Source of the DNA: Alloscardovia omnicolens DSM 21503
GTDB lineage: Bacteria > Actinomycetota > Actinomycetes > Actinomycetales > Bifidobacteriaceae
Assembly: GCF_000420505.1 (NCBI RefSeq)
Contig: NZ_ATVB01000013.1
Coordinates: 1 to 45,919, forward strand
Reading direction: 5' to 3'
Length of the DNA: 45,919 nucleotides
Positions 18,136-26,612 of the stretch are shown here, in pieces. The position numbers and the translations under genes were made by a program. Within the stretch, counting starts at the first letter, position 1, and every line of letters begins with the position of its first letter. The notes beneath the pieces were generated by a model. That model ran no database searches. It was not told the origin of the DNA and saw only the letters and a program-made list of their open reading frames with translations.

Positions 18136-18999
18136 ATGAAGACGGTCGTTATTGCAGAAAATAAAAAACTTCAGCATTCACTTTTATCTGAGTATCTCAA
18201 TCATAATCCCGCTCTTCATATTCTTGCCCATGCTTCTACCAGCCTTGAACTTATGGAAGATATCCATACTTACCATCCTGATTCTGTAATTATTGATGCA
18301 CGCATTCCGTTCCAAGGAACAGCTCAGTCTGTGCAAGTAGCGAAGGCAATGGATAGAAATATTAATGTGATTCTATTAATGCCCGCTACCTCCATGAAAA
18401 GTCTTGAGACCAAAAGCGCTACGGTATATGGCATTGGTGGGGTTTCGGATATTCCTTTAGCTCAGGAAATTGTACATGCCATTGCTGGCGATGATGTTAC
18501 TAATAATCGGGAAGTTTCAGAGGAAATGCACGACGACGTTGCAGAGGACAACGATGCTCATCAGCACAAAGACATACATATAAAAGATAATCAAACTAAA
18601 TTTATGCAGATAGCCAGCGATAATGCTACTGACAGTAAAACATCTTCGACACATGGTCTCAGTAATCACATAACCGAGAAAATCATTACGCACGAAATGT
18701 TGACAGATAATCACAATAGAGATTTCGAGAACTATATATCGAACTACTATATATCGAGTGACCCCATATTTGAGGCTGCGCTAAAGTCTACAGACAATTG
18801 CCCACAACTATCTAAGCGCGAACTTGAGGTAGCTCAACAAATAGCGATGGGAAAGCATAATAAAGAGGTTGCGCAAGCGCTGACGATTACCGTTGAGACA
18901 GTAAAAACACACGTACACCATATTTTAGAGAAAATTAACGGGGAAAACAGGCAACATATTGTGTCGTATATGTATGAGAATCATTTGATTGAGTATTAG
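18136..18999 (+). CDS. Atypical LuxR/NarL-type orphan response regulator
   Basis: 287 residues. The N-terminal 115 residues follow a receiver fold (VVIAEN at 4-9, phospho-acceptor-like D54 in DSVIIDARIP), but the usual conserved Lys is not apparent: the expected place reads VSDIPLAQEI. A linker of about 100 residues, rich in Asp, His, Asn and Glu, joins it to a C-terminal LuxR helix-turn-helix (LSKRELEVAQQIAMGKHNKE then VETVKTHVHHILEKI, about 224-270). No histidine kinase gene is adjacent. It may respond without phosphorylation or to a distant kinase. A/T-richer, with tandem ACTATATATCGA pieces at about 18730-18755 coding YISNYYIS. Confidence 0.82.
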   Translation: MKTVVIAENKKLQHSLLSEYLNHNPALHILAHASTSLELMEDIHTYHPDSVIIDARIPFQGTAQSVQVAKAMDRNINVILLMPATSMKSLETKSATVYGIGGVSDIPLAQEIVHAIAGDDVTNNREVSEEMHDDVAEDNDAHQHKDIHIKDNQTKFMQIASDNATDSKTSSTHGLSNHITEKIITHEMLTDNHNRDFENYISNYYISSDPIFEAALKSTDNCPQLSKRELEVAQQIAMGKHNKEVAQALTITVETVKTHVHHILEKINGENRQHIVSYMYENHLIEY

Positions 19000-19073
19000 G
19001 AGTTTCTGCGGTGTCTGCAGTATCCGTATACGTGGATCGAAACTTGTAAAAGCGCTCATGCTAAAGTTCAGGT

Positions 19074-20318
19074 ATGAATGCTCAGCGTCTCAATTCTAAA
19101 CGGCTCAGCCATACAGAACATGCTGTTTTGCGCACGATTATTACACACGAAGGTATTTCGCGCGCGCATCTCGCCGAAAAATTGAATATAAGTATGCCGA
19201 CGATAGCTTCGGCTCTGAAGCGTTTACACGAACTGCGCTACGTAACGCAATCTCACGGCGTGTTTAATTCTACGGGAGGACGCCGCCCTGACGCTTATGC
19301 TTTCGCGTATTCGCGATGCATTTGTGTGGGTGTGCTTGTGCGTAAGGGAACTGCTCATTTTGTATCTACCGATTTGCGCGGAGATGTTGGATCGCGTCAG
19401 TCGGTGAGCTTAGATAGTTTTGGCGCCAGTGATTTTTACGACGGTTTAGCTTTGGCTATTGAATCGTTTATTGAAAGCAGTCAGATTGATACGCGGCATT
19501 TGCGCGGGATTGGTGTGACCGTTGCCTCGCATGCTGCGTTAGACGAAGCGAGCGAAGCACGACTGCGCCGAACCATCGAATCGCGTCTGAGTTATCCTGT
19601 GCGCATTATGAGAGAGCCTTTTGCTTTGGCTGCTGCGGAAACGCTTTTCAACCCTTGTATTACGGATGCTGCGTGCTTGTATTTGAATGCCACGATGAGC
19701 AGCGCGTTCATCCGCGGTGGGCGGTACATGCGTTCCGCTGTTTTTGCTGAACATACGCGGCTGTACCCCGCTGTGTCTGCTGTTTCTTCTGTTTCTGTTG
19801 CTTCTTCTGTTTCTGTTGCTTCTTCTGCTGAGCCTCGCCAGCGTTGTGAATGCGGGCAGTACGGTTGCGCTCAACTGTATTGCAGCTCGCAAGCGTTATT
19901 ATCTGCTTCGGGTATTCGCGATGCGCATGTTCGAGAGTTTATTGATCATGTGCGCGATGGAGATTATACGCATGCCAAAGTGCTAAGTAACTACATGGAT
20001 TCTTTGGCATTATTGATTCATAACATTCAAATGATTGTGAATGTGCCCGTTATTCTGGGCGGTGAAGTTGCTCGCTATTTGGATAGTTCTGATTTATCGG
20101 ATATTCGTGCCCGAGTGCGTGCTTTAGCACCGAAAATGCTTGCAAGTTCAGCGGGCGCTGCGGACGCAGTGGGCATGGGAGTTACTGGAGCAGCCAGTGT
20201 ATCGAGCGTGTCAGGCACTCGCATGGTTATAAAAAGTCAATGCACGCCTGAACAAGCCATTATTGGAGCAGCATATGTGCTCGCTCAGGATTACTTGGAT
20301 TCATTACTTGCAGTCTAA
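19074..20318 (+). CDS. ROK-family transcriptional regulator (NagC/XylR-like)
   Basis: 414 residues. N-terminal winged helix: HAVLRTIITHEGISRAHLAE then LNISMPTIASALKRL (about 17-50), then GGRRPDAYAF typical of ROK repressors. The sugar-kinase-like domain keeps the ROK zinc motif CECGQYGCAQLYC (about 260-272), but the glycine-rich phosphate loops are degenerate (RGIGVTVASHAA; YLNATMSSAFIRGG instead of the usual GIG-x-GI), so it is a sugar-binding repressor rather than a kinase. An in-frame SVSVAS duplication (two 18-bp copies of TCTGTTTCTGTTGCTTCT, 19787-19822) lies just before the zinc motif. 74 bases separate it from the upstream regulator gene. Confidence 0.88.
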   Translation: MNAQRLNSKRLSHTEHAVLRTIITHEGISRAHLAEKLNISMPTIASALKRLHELRYVTQSHGVFNSTGGRRPDAYAFAYSRCICVGVLVRKGTAHFVSTDLRGDVGSRQSVSLDSFGASDFYDGLALAIESFIESSQIDTRHLRGIGVTVASHAALDEASEARLRRTIESRLSYPVRIMREPFALAAAETLFNPCITDAACLYLNATMSSAFIRGGRYMRSAVFAEHTRLYPAVSAVSSVSVASSVSVASSAEPRQRCECGQYGCAQLYCSSQALLSASGIRDAHVREFIDHVRDGDYTHAKVLSNYMDSLALLIHNIQMIVNVPVILGGEVARYLDSSDLSDIRARVRALAPKMLASSAGAADAVGMGVTGAASVSSVSGTRMVIKSQCTPEQAIIGAAYVLAQDYLDSLLAV

Positions 20319-20566
20319 ATCTTTCGTATACGCTCCCGTTTTTGTTCGAATGCCAGATGCCGCGTGTTTCTTCTAAGACCTACATTACCGTTTAGCAAGT
20401 TTTTGCTCGACACAGCTCCAGCCATTCAGTTCATGTCGCTCATATGTATGGAGTGTACTGAGTTTGAGATGCTTAATCTATGGTTTTGCTGTCTCGGTTT
20501 GTAAAGTGTTCATGCATGATTATTGTAAGCACTGAACTTGCGAGATTTTTTCGTAAATGATTTTGT
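20319..20566. other. Intergenic region before the MITE
   Basis: About 250 bases after the ROK gene. No gene, strong hairpin or promoter stands out; it is simply the left flank of the inserted element. Confidence 0.4.
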
Positions 20567-20975
20567 CCTTGGTTGGGCGCATCAGGAATTTTGTGTAAGT
20601 GGTAGGTTGCCCTATGGTGAGTTATTTTTCAGGGTCTTGAGGTTGGTCGCAATGAGGTTGTGCTTGACCTTAGGATATCTTGGTTCATCACACAGTCAAC
20701 CAAAAAAGGTTAGCCGATATACTGTGCACACCATAACCCTTCGTCTTTCTCTTGCAGCACGCTGCTCCCAATCAGGCTACGTTGAACACGTCATGTTTGG
20801 GAGCATACGAATTCGCATACCCCACAGAAGAACCTCACTCATCAAGTACCAGCCCACAGGTATGACTTGCCGAATATCAGTGTCACTTACGCTCAGTTAC
20901 ATAATCAACACCTGTGTCTGCGAGCCAGATCCAACAAAACCACATACACAAAAAACCTGACACGCCCCCTTGGTT
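20567..20975. mobile_element. 393-bp MITE-like element with 8-bp target-site duplication
   Basis: The element spans 20575-20967. Left end starts GGGCGCATCAGG then AATTTTGTGTAAGTGG; the right end read inward starts GGGCGTGTCAGG then TTTTTTGTGTATGTGG: inverted repeats of about 35 bases with few mismatches. The flanks are an exact direct repeat, CCTTGGTT at 20567-20574 and 20968-20975, the 8-bp duplication expected of IS256-family transposition. It holds no transposase; the open frame at 20538-20960 starts outside the element and is not believed. End sequence and duplication length fit a non-autonomous derivative of an IS256/IS1249-type element, like the decayed copy at 31099-32276. Confidence 0.85.
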
Positions 20976-21365
20976 AGTTATTCAATTTGCTCAAACACCA
21001 CATATAACACGACAACTCGCATGTAATCCAAGCAAGAATTTATGAAGTGATTTATTTCGCTTCGTGTGCTGTATCTTTCACCGCTAAGCACAGCTACGAA
21101 CGATACAACAGAAAACGAGGTTATACACCATTTTATGTGTCCGTAGAGTTTGTGTTAGTTTACTTGTTTTTTGAATAACACATGTGAGTACAAGGATTCA
21201 TTCACAATATTCAATAGAATCTCAAGCGTCAATTCTGCGACCACATCAGTTATACATCGTTACAGTGTTTCCTGCTCGATATTGCAGCATTCTTCTTTAT
21301 GACGCGTGTCATAAAGAAGAATAACTGTCCACTAAACAGGGTTCACGTCAAACTCCAAGAAACAG
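20976..21365. other. Intergenic region right of the MITE
   Basis: No gene is supported. The only strong structure is the perfect palindrome at 21289-21322 (separate entry). Confidence 0.4.
21289..21322. repeat. Perfect 15-bp inverted repeat with 4-base loop
   Basis: ATTCTTCTTTATGAC, loop GCGT, GTCATAAAGAAGAAT: arms 21289-21303 and 21308-21322 pair without mismatch. Neither side has a T-run long enough for a clear terminator. It could be a bidirectional hairpin, an operator or a replication/processing signal. Confidence 0.6.
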
Positions 21366-21412
21366 AAAAATTCCCCTTCACCGTAACAATATGCTTGTTC
21401 GATAAAGGGGAA
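21366..21412 (-). terminator. Terminator of metY
   Basis: On the minus strand TTCCCCTT pairs with AAGGGGAA (21405-21412 with 21371-21378), followed by TTTTT. It lies about 57 bases after the metY stop. Confidence 0.75.
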
Positions 21413-21468
21413 CATTACGCAATGCGCAAAGCAACGTTGTTTAGAAATCCTTAGATTATCTGGTTACT

Positions 21469-22779
21469 TTACTGCGCTACGCCTGCAGCACGTACTGCGT
21501 CAAAACCAGCCTGAAGGTCAGCCAAAATATCATCGATATGTTCGGTACCAATAGACAGACGAATGGTGGACTGAGTAATGCCCTGAGATGCGAGTTCTTC
21601 TTCGGTCTCCTGAGAATGTGTGGTAGAAGCTGGGTGCACAACCAAGCTCTTAACATCTGCAACATTCGCCAGCAAGCTGAACAGCTTCAAATTGTCAATA
21701 AAGACGCGAGCTGCATCCTTACCGCCCTTAATATCGAAGGTAAAGATGGAACCTGCTCCATTAGGGAAATACTTGGTGTAGAGCTCATGATCAGCACGGT
21801 CTTCAATACTTGGATGGCTTACAGACTCAACTTCTGGAACGTTGCGCAAATATTCCACAACCTTCAAAGCGTTCTCTACGTGGCGTTCCACACGCAAAGA
21901 CAAGGTTTCTGTGCCCTGCAACAAAATCCATGCATTGAATGGAGAAATTGCTGCACCGGTATCGCGCAACAAAATTGCACGGACACGAGTAACGAAAGCA
22001 GCTCCGCCCAAAGCTTCATAGAAGTTCAAACCGTGGTAGCTGTTATCTGGAGTAGTCAAAGTTGGGAACTTTCCAGGAACTGCAGCCCAATCAAAGTTGC
22101 CACCTTCAACAATCACACCACCCAAAGTTGTGCCGTGTCCGCCAATAAACTTCGTTGCGGAATGCACAACGATGTCTGCGCCATGCTCAAATGGACGGAA
22201 CAAGTATGGAGTTGCGAAAGTATTATCAACAATAACTGGAATGTTATGACGATGAGCAATCTCAGAAATAGCTTCAAAATCAACCAAATCAGAGTTTGGG
22301 TTACCAAAAGTCTCAAAGAAGAACAGCTTCGTATTCTCCTGAATGGCATCCTCGAAATTCTTAGGGTCAGAAGGATCAACGAAAGTGGTGTTTACGCCAT
22401 CACGTGGAAGTGTATGAGCAAGCAAATTGTATGTACCGCCATAAATTGTATTAGCAGCAACAATATGATCGCCATCCTCAGTAATATTACGCACAGCATA
22501 GAAAACAGCGGAAGCGCCAGAAGATACAGCCAAAGCAGCCGTGCCGCCCTCTAAGGAAGCAATACGCTTTTCAAAAACGTCCTGTGTTGAGTTAGTCAAA
22601 CGTCCATAAATATTACCTGGATCAGCCAAACCAAAACGAGCCTCTGCATGATCAAAGTTATGGAAAACATAAGAAGTGGTCTGATAAATCGGTACAGCAC
22701 GAGCGTCGCTTGCTGGATCAGCTTCTTCCTGTCCTACGTGCAGCTGGAGGGTTTCGAAACGGTAGTTGGTATCAGTCAT
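21469..22779 (-). CDS. metY: O-acetylhomoserine sulfhydrylase (homocysteine/cysteine synthase)
   Basis: PLP enzyme making homocysteine from O-acetylhomoserine and sulfide, entry to methionine synthesis. 436 residues from the ATG at 22779, which has AAAGGA 6-8 nt upstream; an in-frame TTG five codons earlier is less likely. Cys/Met metabolism family marks: [20 protein letters not shown] near 58-77, the PLP-lysine region [18 protein letters not shown] near 200, and [13 protein letters not shown] near 375. Length fits MetY (about 430) rather than the shorter MetB/MetC. It is divergent from the pyridoxal kinase gene, which may supply its cofactor. Confidence 0.93.
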   Translation of the reverse strand: MTDTNYRFETLQLHVGQEEADPASDARAVPIYQTTSYVFHNFDHAEARFGLADPGNIYGRLTNSTQDVFEKRIASLEGGTAALAVSSGASAVFYAVRNITEDGDHIVAANTIYGGTYNLLAHTLPRDGVNTTFVDPSDPKNFEDAIQENTKLFFFETFGNPNSDLVDFEAISEIAHRHNIPVIVDNTFATPYLFRPFEHGADIVVHSATKFIGGHGTTLGGVIVEGGNFDWAAVPGKFPTLTTPDNSYHGLNFYEALGGAAFVTRVRAILLRDTGAAISPFNAWILLQGTETLSLRVERHVENALKVVEYLRNVPEVESVSHPSIEDRADHELYTKYFPNGAGSIFTFDIKGGKDAARVFIDNLKLFSLLANVADVKSLVVHPASTTHSQETEEELASQGITQSTIRLSIGTEHIDDILADLQAGFDAVRAAGVAQ

Positions 22780-22788
22780 GATGTGTCC

Positions 22789-22816
22789 TTTCAAAGTGTC
22801 AGTTTCAAAGTGTCAG
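22789..22816. repeat. Two tandem copies of a 14-bp unit in the metY leader
   Basis: TTTCAAAGTGTCAG occurs at 22789-22802 and exactly again at 22803-22816, overlapping the ribosome-binding region of metY. It could be a regulator site or a replication slip. Confidence 0.5.
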
Positions 22817-23070
22817 TGAAAAGCTGATGGACACCAATGTACGACTGTTTTGAAGAAAACACGCACTTTTTATTATCACGTTTGCTTATAGCCTTTTATC
22901 AGGCGTTGAAAAAACACGGTTTCAGCGTGTAAAACCACCTGGAAAAAGTTTACTTACTGCGCTAGTGTGTGTTGTAGCGAAGTTCGCTGAGCATGAAATA
23001 TAACTATGAAATGCATGAAAGTGAGCGTCACTGCAAGCCTCGATACATTCATATGAAGGTGTGAAGTTTT

Positions 23071-23946
23071 ATGACAAACGAAAACGTACTTTACCAGCGA
23101 AATCCGGTATATATTCCTCGCGTAGCAGCTGTTCATGATATGTGTGGGTACGGCAAATGCTCTCTGACAGCAGCCATCCCTATTTTGTCTGCTGCAGGTT
23201 GCGATGTATGTCCTGTGCCAACCGCTCTATTCTCAGCACATACTTTGTATAAAACCTACACTTTCCATGACACGACGTCTATTTTGTCTGAGTATCTTGA
23301 CGCTTGGAAAGAAGAAAACGTTGACTTAGATGCCGTTTATTCCGGTTTCTTGGGTTCGCCTGAACAGGTTGATCTTGTAGAACGCTTATACAAGGAATAT
23401 CCTCATGCTTTGCGTTTAGTTGACCCAGTTATGGGCGACGGCGGACATATGTATCCTACCTACACTCAGGAGCTGTGCGAGGCAACGAAGCGTTTAGCTG
23501 TGGGAGCAGATATTTTGATGCCTAACCTAACGGAAGCATCTATTTTGACTGACAGCGAGTATCCTGGTCAGAATATTTCTGACGATCAGGTTAATACCAT
23601 TATTGATGCTTTGCTTGATTTGGGCGCTCATAATGTTGTTCTTAAGGGCATCGACCACGAAGATGGAAACTTGCGCAATTACGTGGCTAATGAAAACACA
23701 CGTTCTGCTGGAAAGATTGAGCTTGTCCACGAGAAGTTGCCATATATGATTCACGGTACGGGCGATACTTTCGCATCCGCTCTTAGCGGTGCTGTGCTCG
23801 CCGGCAAACCTTTAGATGAAGCTGCTCGTATTGCAGGCGAGTTTGTGCGCAAGGCAATGGCTTCTACACGCAACCAGCCTCACTTTGAGGAACGAGGCGT
23901 GAGCTTTGAGCTTGTGCTCGGAGAGTTGACTGGCTTAGTTGAGTAA
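23071..23946 (+). CDS. pdxY: Pyridoxal/pyridoxamine kinase (PfkB/ribokinase fold)
   Basis: 291 residues. Start VAAVHDMCGYGKCSLTAAIP near 16-35, GFLGSPEQVDLVERL near 91-105, VDPVMGDGGHMY near 118-129, MPNLTEASIL near 150-159 and the catalytic anion-hole region HGTGDTFASALSGA near 231-244 are all PdxK/PdxY marks. It phosphorylates B6 vitamers for the PLP pool. The specific vitamer cannot be assigned. It is divergent from metY across about 290 bases. The sequence CGYGKCS resembles the Gram-positive variant GxGRCS. Confidence 0.9.
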   Translation: MTNENVLYQRNPVYIPRVAAVHDMCGYGKCSLTAAIPILSAAGCDVCPVPTALFSAHTLYKTYTFHDTTSILSEYLDAWKEENVDLDAVYSGFLGSPEQVDLVERLYKEYPHALRLVDPVMGDGGHMYPTYTQELCEATKRLAVGADILMPNLTEASILTDSEYPGQNISDDQVNTIIDALLDLGAHNVVLKGIDHEDGNLRNYVANENTRSAGKIELVHEKLPYMIHGTGDTFASALSGAVLAGKPLDEAARIAGEFVRKAMASTRNQPHFEERGVSFELVLGELTGLVE

Positions 23947-24278
23947 GAGTGAAGTAAGAGAGTTTTGGTTAACAGGATTTCGTGCACGGGCTGGTTTTGT
24001 GCGCTGGGCTGATTTTACGGGCTGGTACGTCTTGGTTCGGCTTAGGTCAGCAGCGCTGTAAAGCAAGCAAACGATAAAACAGACGGATGTAAAAGCTCTC
24101 TGTAAAAGGGCATGCTGTAGCGGGTACTGTGCTAAGCGGACTGCCGTAAAGCAGGTACGTTGGAAAGGCTTGCAAATGCCCAAGCAGGGGCACGATAAAC
24201 GGACAGCTGTTAAGCAAATACATTGCAAAGGCTCTCTGTAACGAGATATCTGTAAAAGCTCTCCAAAACGCTCATTAA

Positions 24279-24311
24279 AACGCTCATCGGGTTTAATGCT
24301 CGGTGAGCGTT
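24279..24311 (+). terminator. Possible terminator hairpin downstream of pdxY
   Basis: AACGCTCA (24279-24286) pairs with TGAGCGTT (24304-24311), followed by TCGCATATTTCT. It is about 330 bases after the kinase stop, and the T-run is imperfect. Confidence 0.4.
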
Positions 24312-24419
24312 TCGCATATTTCTGTGCTTGCTTGGCTTTTATAGGCTTAGATGTAGCAGGCTTTTCGTGCGGTTTTATATGAGGTTCTTTGAGGAAGCTT
24401 TATTAGTGGTTTTATCGGG

Positions 24420-24454
24420 GTTTTATAGGTAGTTTTATAGGTAGTTTTATAGGA
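24420..24454. repeat. 12-bp tandem repeat, about 3 copies
   Basis: GTTTTATAGGTA occurs twice in tandem and a third time as GTTTTATAGGA. A related GTTTTAT-containing stretch precedes it (TTTTATATGAGG, TTTTATCGGG). Confidence 0.7.
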
Positions 24455-24596
24455 GGCTCCCTTTTTCTAAGCGCTGCGGATATTATAACGTCTAGTTATT
24501 CACATCTTGCCCAGTTATGCACAGTGTGTTATTCACATTGGTTCACATGTTCATTTTTCTTCGTGATTTACTACCAATCTGTGCTGAACTGGATAT

Positions 24597-25016
24597 ATGA
24601 CTACACAAACACAATTAGCAACGTCTGCAATGACGCGCACGCATGCTCAGGATTTAGGCCGTTTTGGTGAAGATTATTCATGCCAATATTTGCAAAATAT
24701 GGGGTGGAGCATTCTTGATAGAAACTGGAGGTGCCGTTTTGGAGAAATAGATATTATTGCTTTGGCTCCTGCAGATAAAAACAGTTCAACTCCTATTTTA
24801 GTTTTTCTCGAAGTTAAGACGAGACGCGATGACGCGTTTGGAGATCCATTAGAAGCTATTACTCCAACGAAATGTTGGCATATGCGTAAAGCGGCTGTTG
24901 CATGGCTTGCTCAACATCATACGAAAACACCTCAAATTATACGTTTTGATGCTATTGGCATGATTGTATGCAATTTCCGCGTGCGAAGTCTCACGCATGT
25001 AAGGAGGATTTTGTAA
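24597..25016 (+). CDS. yraN: YraN family (UPF0102) nuclease-fold protein
   Basis: 139 residues with the restriction-nuclease-like core of UPF0102: ARTHAQDLGRFGEDYSCQYL-type start (GRFGEDYSCQYL near 22-33), then CRFGEIDIIA near 47-56 and VFLEVKTRRDDAFGDP near 72-87. The D-ExK acidic-lysine set is intact. Function in the family is unsettled; it is widely found beside DNA uptake genes. Its TAA overlaps the comM ATG (TAATG), so it is translationally coupled to comM, and dprA follows. Confidence 0.9.
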   Translation: MTTQTQLATSAMTRTHAQDLGRFGEDYSCQYLQNMGWSILDRNWRCRFGEIDIIALAPADKNSSTPILVFLEVKTRRDDAFGDPLEAITPTKCWHMRKAAVAWLAQHHTKTPQIIRFDAIGMIVCNFRVRSLTHVRRIL

Positions 25017-26611
25017 TGAATATCGGACGTGTTTACACTGTAGCTTTAACCGGCATGCACACAGATACCGTTACTGTGCAGGGTTTTATTTCTCAAGGAT
25101 TACCACAGTTCACAATTGTTGGTTTGCCCGATGCTGTGCTCACTCAGGCACGCGAGCGCGTGAAATCTGCATGTAAGACAACGAATTTTCGGTGGCCGCA
25201 AACGAGAATTACACTGAATTTGTCTCCGTCATCTTTGAGGAAACATGGTTCGAGTTTTGATTTGAGTATTGCCATATGCATTTTTAGCGCTATGCACTGC
25301 ATTAGCTCATCCATTCTGGAGGACACAGTTATCGTGGGTGAATTGGGTCTGGATGGTTCTGTTCTGCCCATTGTGGGGGCTTTACCGATTGTGCTCCATG
25401 CTCGCGCGATGGGAATGTCTCGCGTGATTCTTCCTCAGGCTAACGATCATGAAGCTCAGACTGTTACAGGTATTGATGTTATCGGCGTGTCGAGTATTCA
25501 CGAAACGTTGAAGATTTTAGGGGCTCCTGTTACGTTGATTGGCTCACCACCGCCGGCGGCAGCTCCGACTCTTTTTCAGCAGATCGATAATGATTCTGAT
25601 GATTTCGTTCACACTAGCTGCGAGGACAAGACCAACGATTTTAGTGATGTGATTGGGCATGAAGATGCTAAATATGCTCTGCAGATTGCTGCTGCAGGTG
25701 GGCATCATGTGTTGATGCAAGGTCCTCCTGGTGTGGGTAAAACAATGCTTGCGTCACGTCTTCCTTCTATTCTTCCTGATCTTGACGATGAGGATACGTT
25801 GGAATTGGCATGTATTCGTTCCGCTCAAGGTAAGCCTGTACATTTCCCTTTAAGCCACACTCCCCCGTTTGTGAGTGTGCACCACAATGCTACGCTCAAG
25901 TCGTTAGTAGGTGGATTGGCTGGGAATACGATTGTGCCGGGTGCTATGACTCAGGCTCATCATGGTGTGCTTTTTATTGATGAAGCACCTGAGTGTGAAC
26001 GTGCGGTGATGCAGGCGTTACGTACTCCCCTAGAAAGTGGACATGTTACAGTGGCTCGCGTGCGTGGTCACGTCAACTATCCTGCACGTTTTCAACTTAT
26101 TCTGGCACAGAATCCTTGCCCATGTGGTCGCTTATGGTCACCTCATGGTGAGTGCATATGTTCATCTGCTGAACTACGCAGGTATCGTCATCGGATTTCT
26201 AGTGCTTTACGTGACAGGCTTGATATGAAAATTAATGTACGCTCTGTGCATGCTTTGTCTTCAAGTTCTGCTCCCACAGATATGTATAGTCCTTTATCTG
26301 GCGATCATCAACATTGGGATTCTGAACATATGAGAGAAAATGTGCGTCTGGCGCGTGAACGCAGTGCTGCACGATATCGGGGTTTAGGTTGGTCTGTAAA
26401 TGCTCAAGCTCCTGGAACGTGGCTAATGGAGCATACCTCATCGTCTGCCATTGCGTCTTTGAATGCAGAGCTTGAAGCCGAAACTCTGTCTATACGCGGA
26501 GCCCACAAAATACTGCGTGTAGCGTGGACTCTTACCGATGTTCAGGGCAAAGCTCAACCAGATGATGCAGATATTGCAAATGCTCATACCTTATATTGTT
26601 CAGGAGGATGA
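25016..26611 (+). CDS. comM: ComM/YifB-family AAA+ ATPase (Mg-chelatase-like)
   Basis: 531 residues from ATG 25016, chosen because AAGGAGG lies 8 nt upstream and the family starts MNIGRVYTVALTG. N-terminal Lon-like/ChlI domain (about 1-180), Walker A GPPGVGKTM near 235-243, Walker B VLFIDEAPE near 315-323, and the zinc-like CPCGRL-x-CICS segment near 365-380. In other bacteria ComM is a hexameric helicase that extends branch migration of incoming DNA during natural transformation. Sits between yraN and dprA in one operon, overlapping yraN by one base, with 1 base before dprA. Confidence 0.93.
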   Translation: MNIGRVYTVALTGMHTDTVTVQGFISQGLPQFTIVGLPDAVLTQARERVKSACKTTNFRWPQTRITLNLSPSSLRKHGSSFDLSIAICIFSAMHCISSSILEDTVIVGELGLDGSVLPIVGALPIVLHARAMGMSRVILPQANDHEAQTVTGIDVIGVSSIHETLKILGAPVTLIGSPPPAAAPTLFQQIDNDSDDFVHTSCEDKTNDFSDVIGHEDAKYALQIAAAGGHHVLMQGPPGVGKTMLASRLPSILPDLDDEDTLELACIRSAQGKPVHFPLSHTPPFVSVHHNATLKSLVGGLAGNTIVPGAMTQAHHGVLFIDEAPECERAVMQALRTPLESGHVTVARVRGHVNYPARFQLILAQNPCPCGRLWSPHGECICSSAELRRYRHRISSALRDRLDMKINVRSVHALSSSSAPTDMYSPLSGDHQHWDSEHMRENVRLARERSAARYRGLGWSVNAQAPGTWLMEHTSSSAIASLNAELEAETLSIRGAHKILRVAWTLTDVQGKAQPDDADIANAHTLYCSGG

Positions 26612-26612
26612 T

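Larger units (their letters stand above)
23947..24596. other. 650-base repeat-rich intergenic region
   Basis: No gene is supported. It holds scattered near-copies of a G/A-rich unit, AAAGGCTCTCTGTAA / AAAAGCTCTCTGTAA / TAAAAGCTCTCC (about 24088-24265), several TAAAGC-x-GG pieces, an 8-bp stem at 24279-24311, and a three-copy 12-bp tandem array at 24420-24454. Likely non-coding decayed or repeat-derived sequence; the promoter of yraN-comM-dprA must lie in its last part. Confidence 0.45.

Noticed and set aside
20538-20960. 140-codon open frame over the MITE
   Set aside because: It starts outside the element, crosses the target duplication and left end, and its composition is not protein-like.
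21538-22554. 338-codon plus-strand open frame opposite metY
   Set aside because: Fully antisense to metY, with no recognisable product.
22795-23070. SAM or other sulfur riboswitch upstream of metY
   Set aside because: The divergent region is short and shows no conserved riboswitch core, only the 14-bp duplication.
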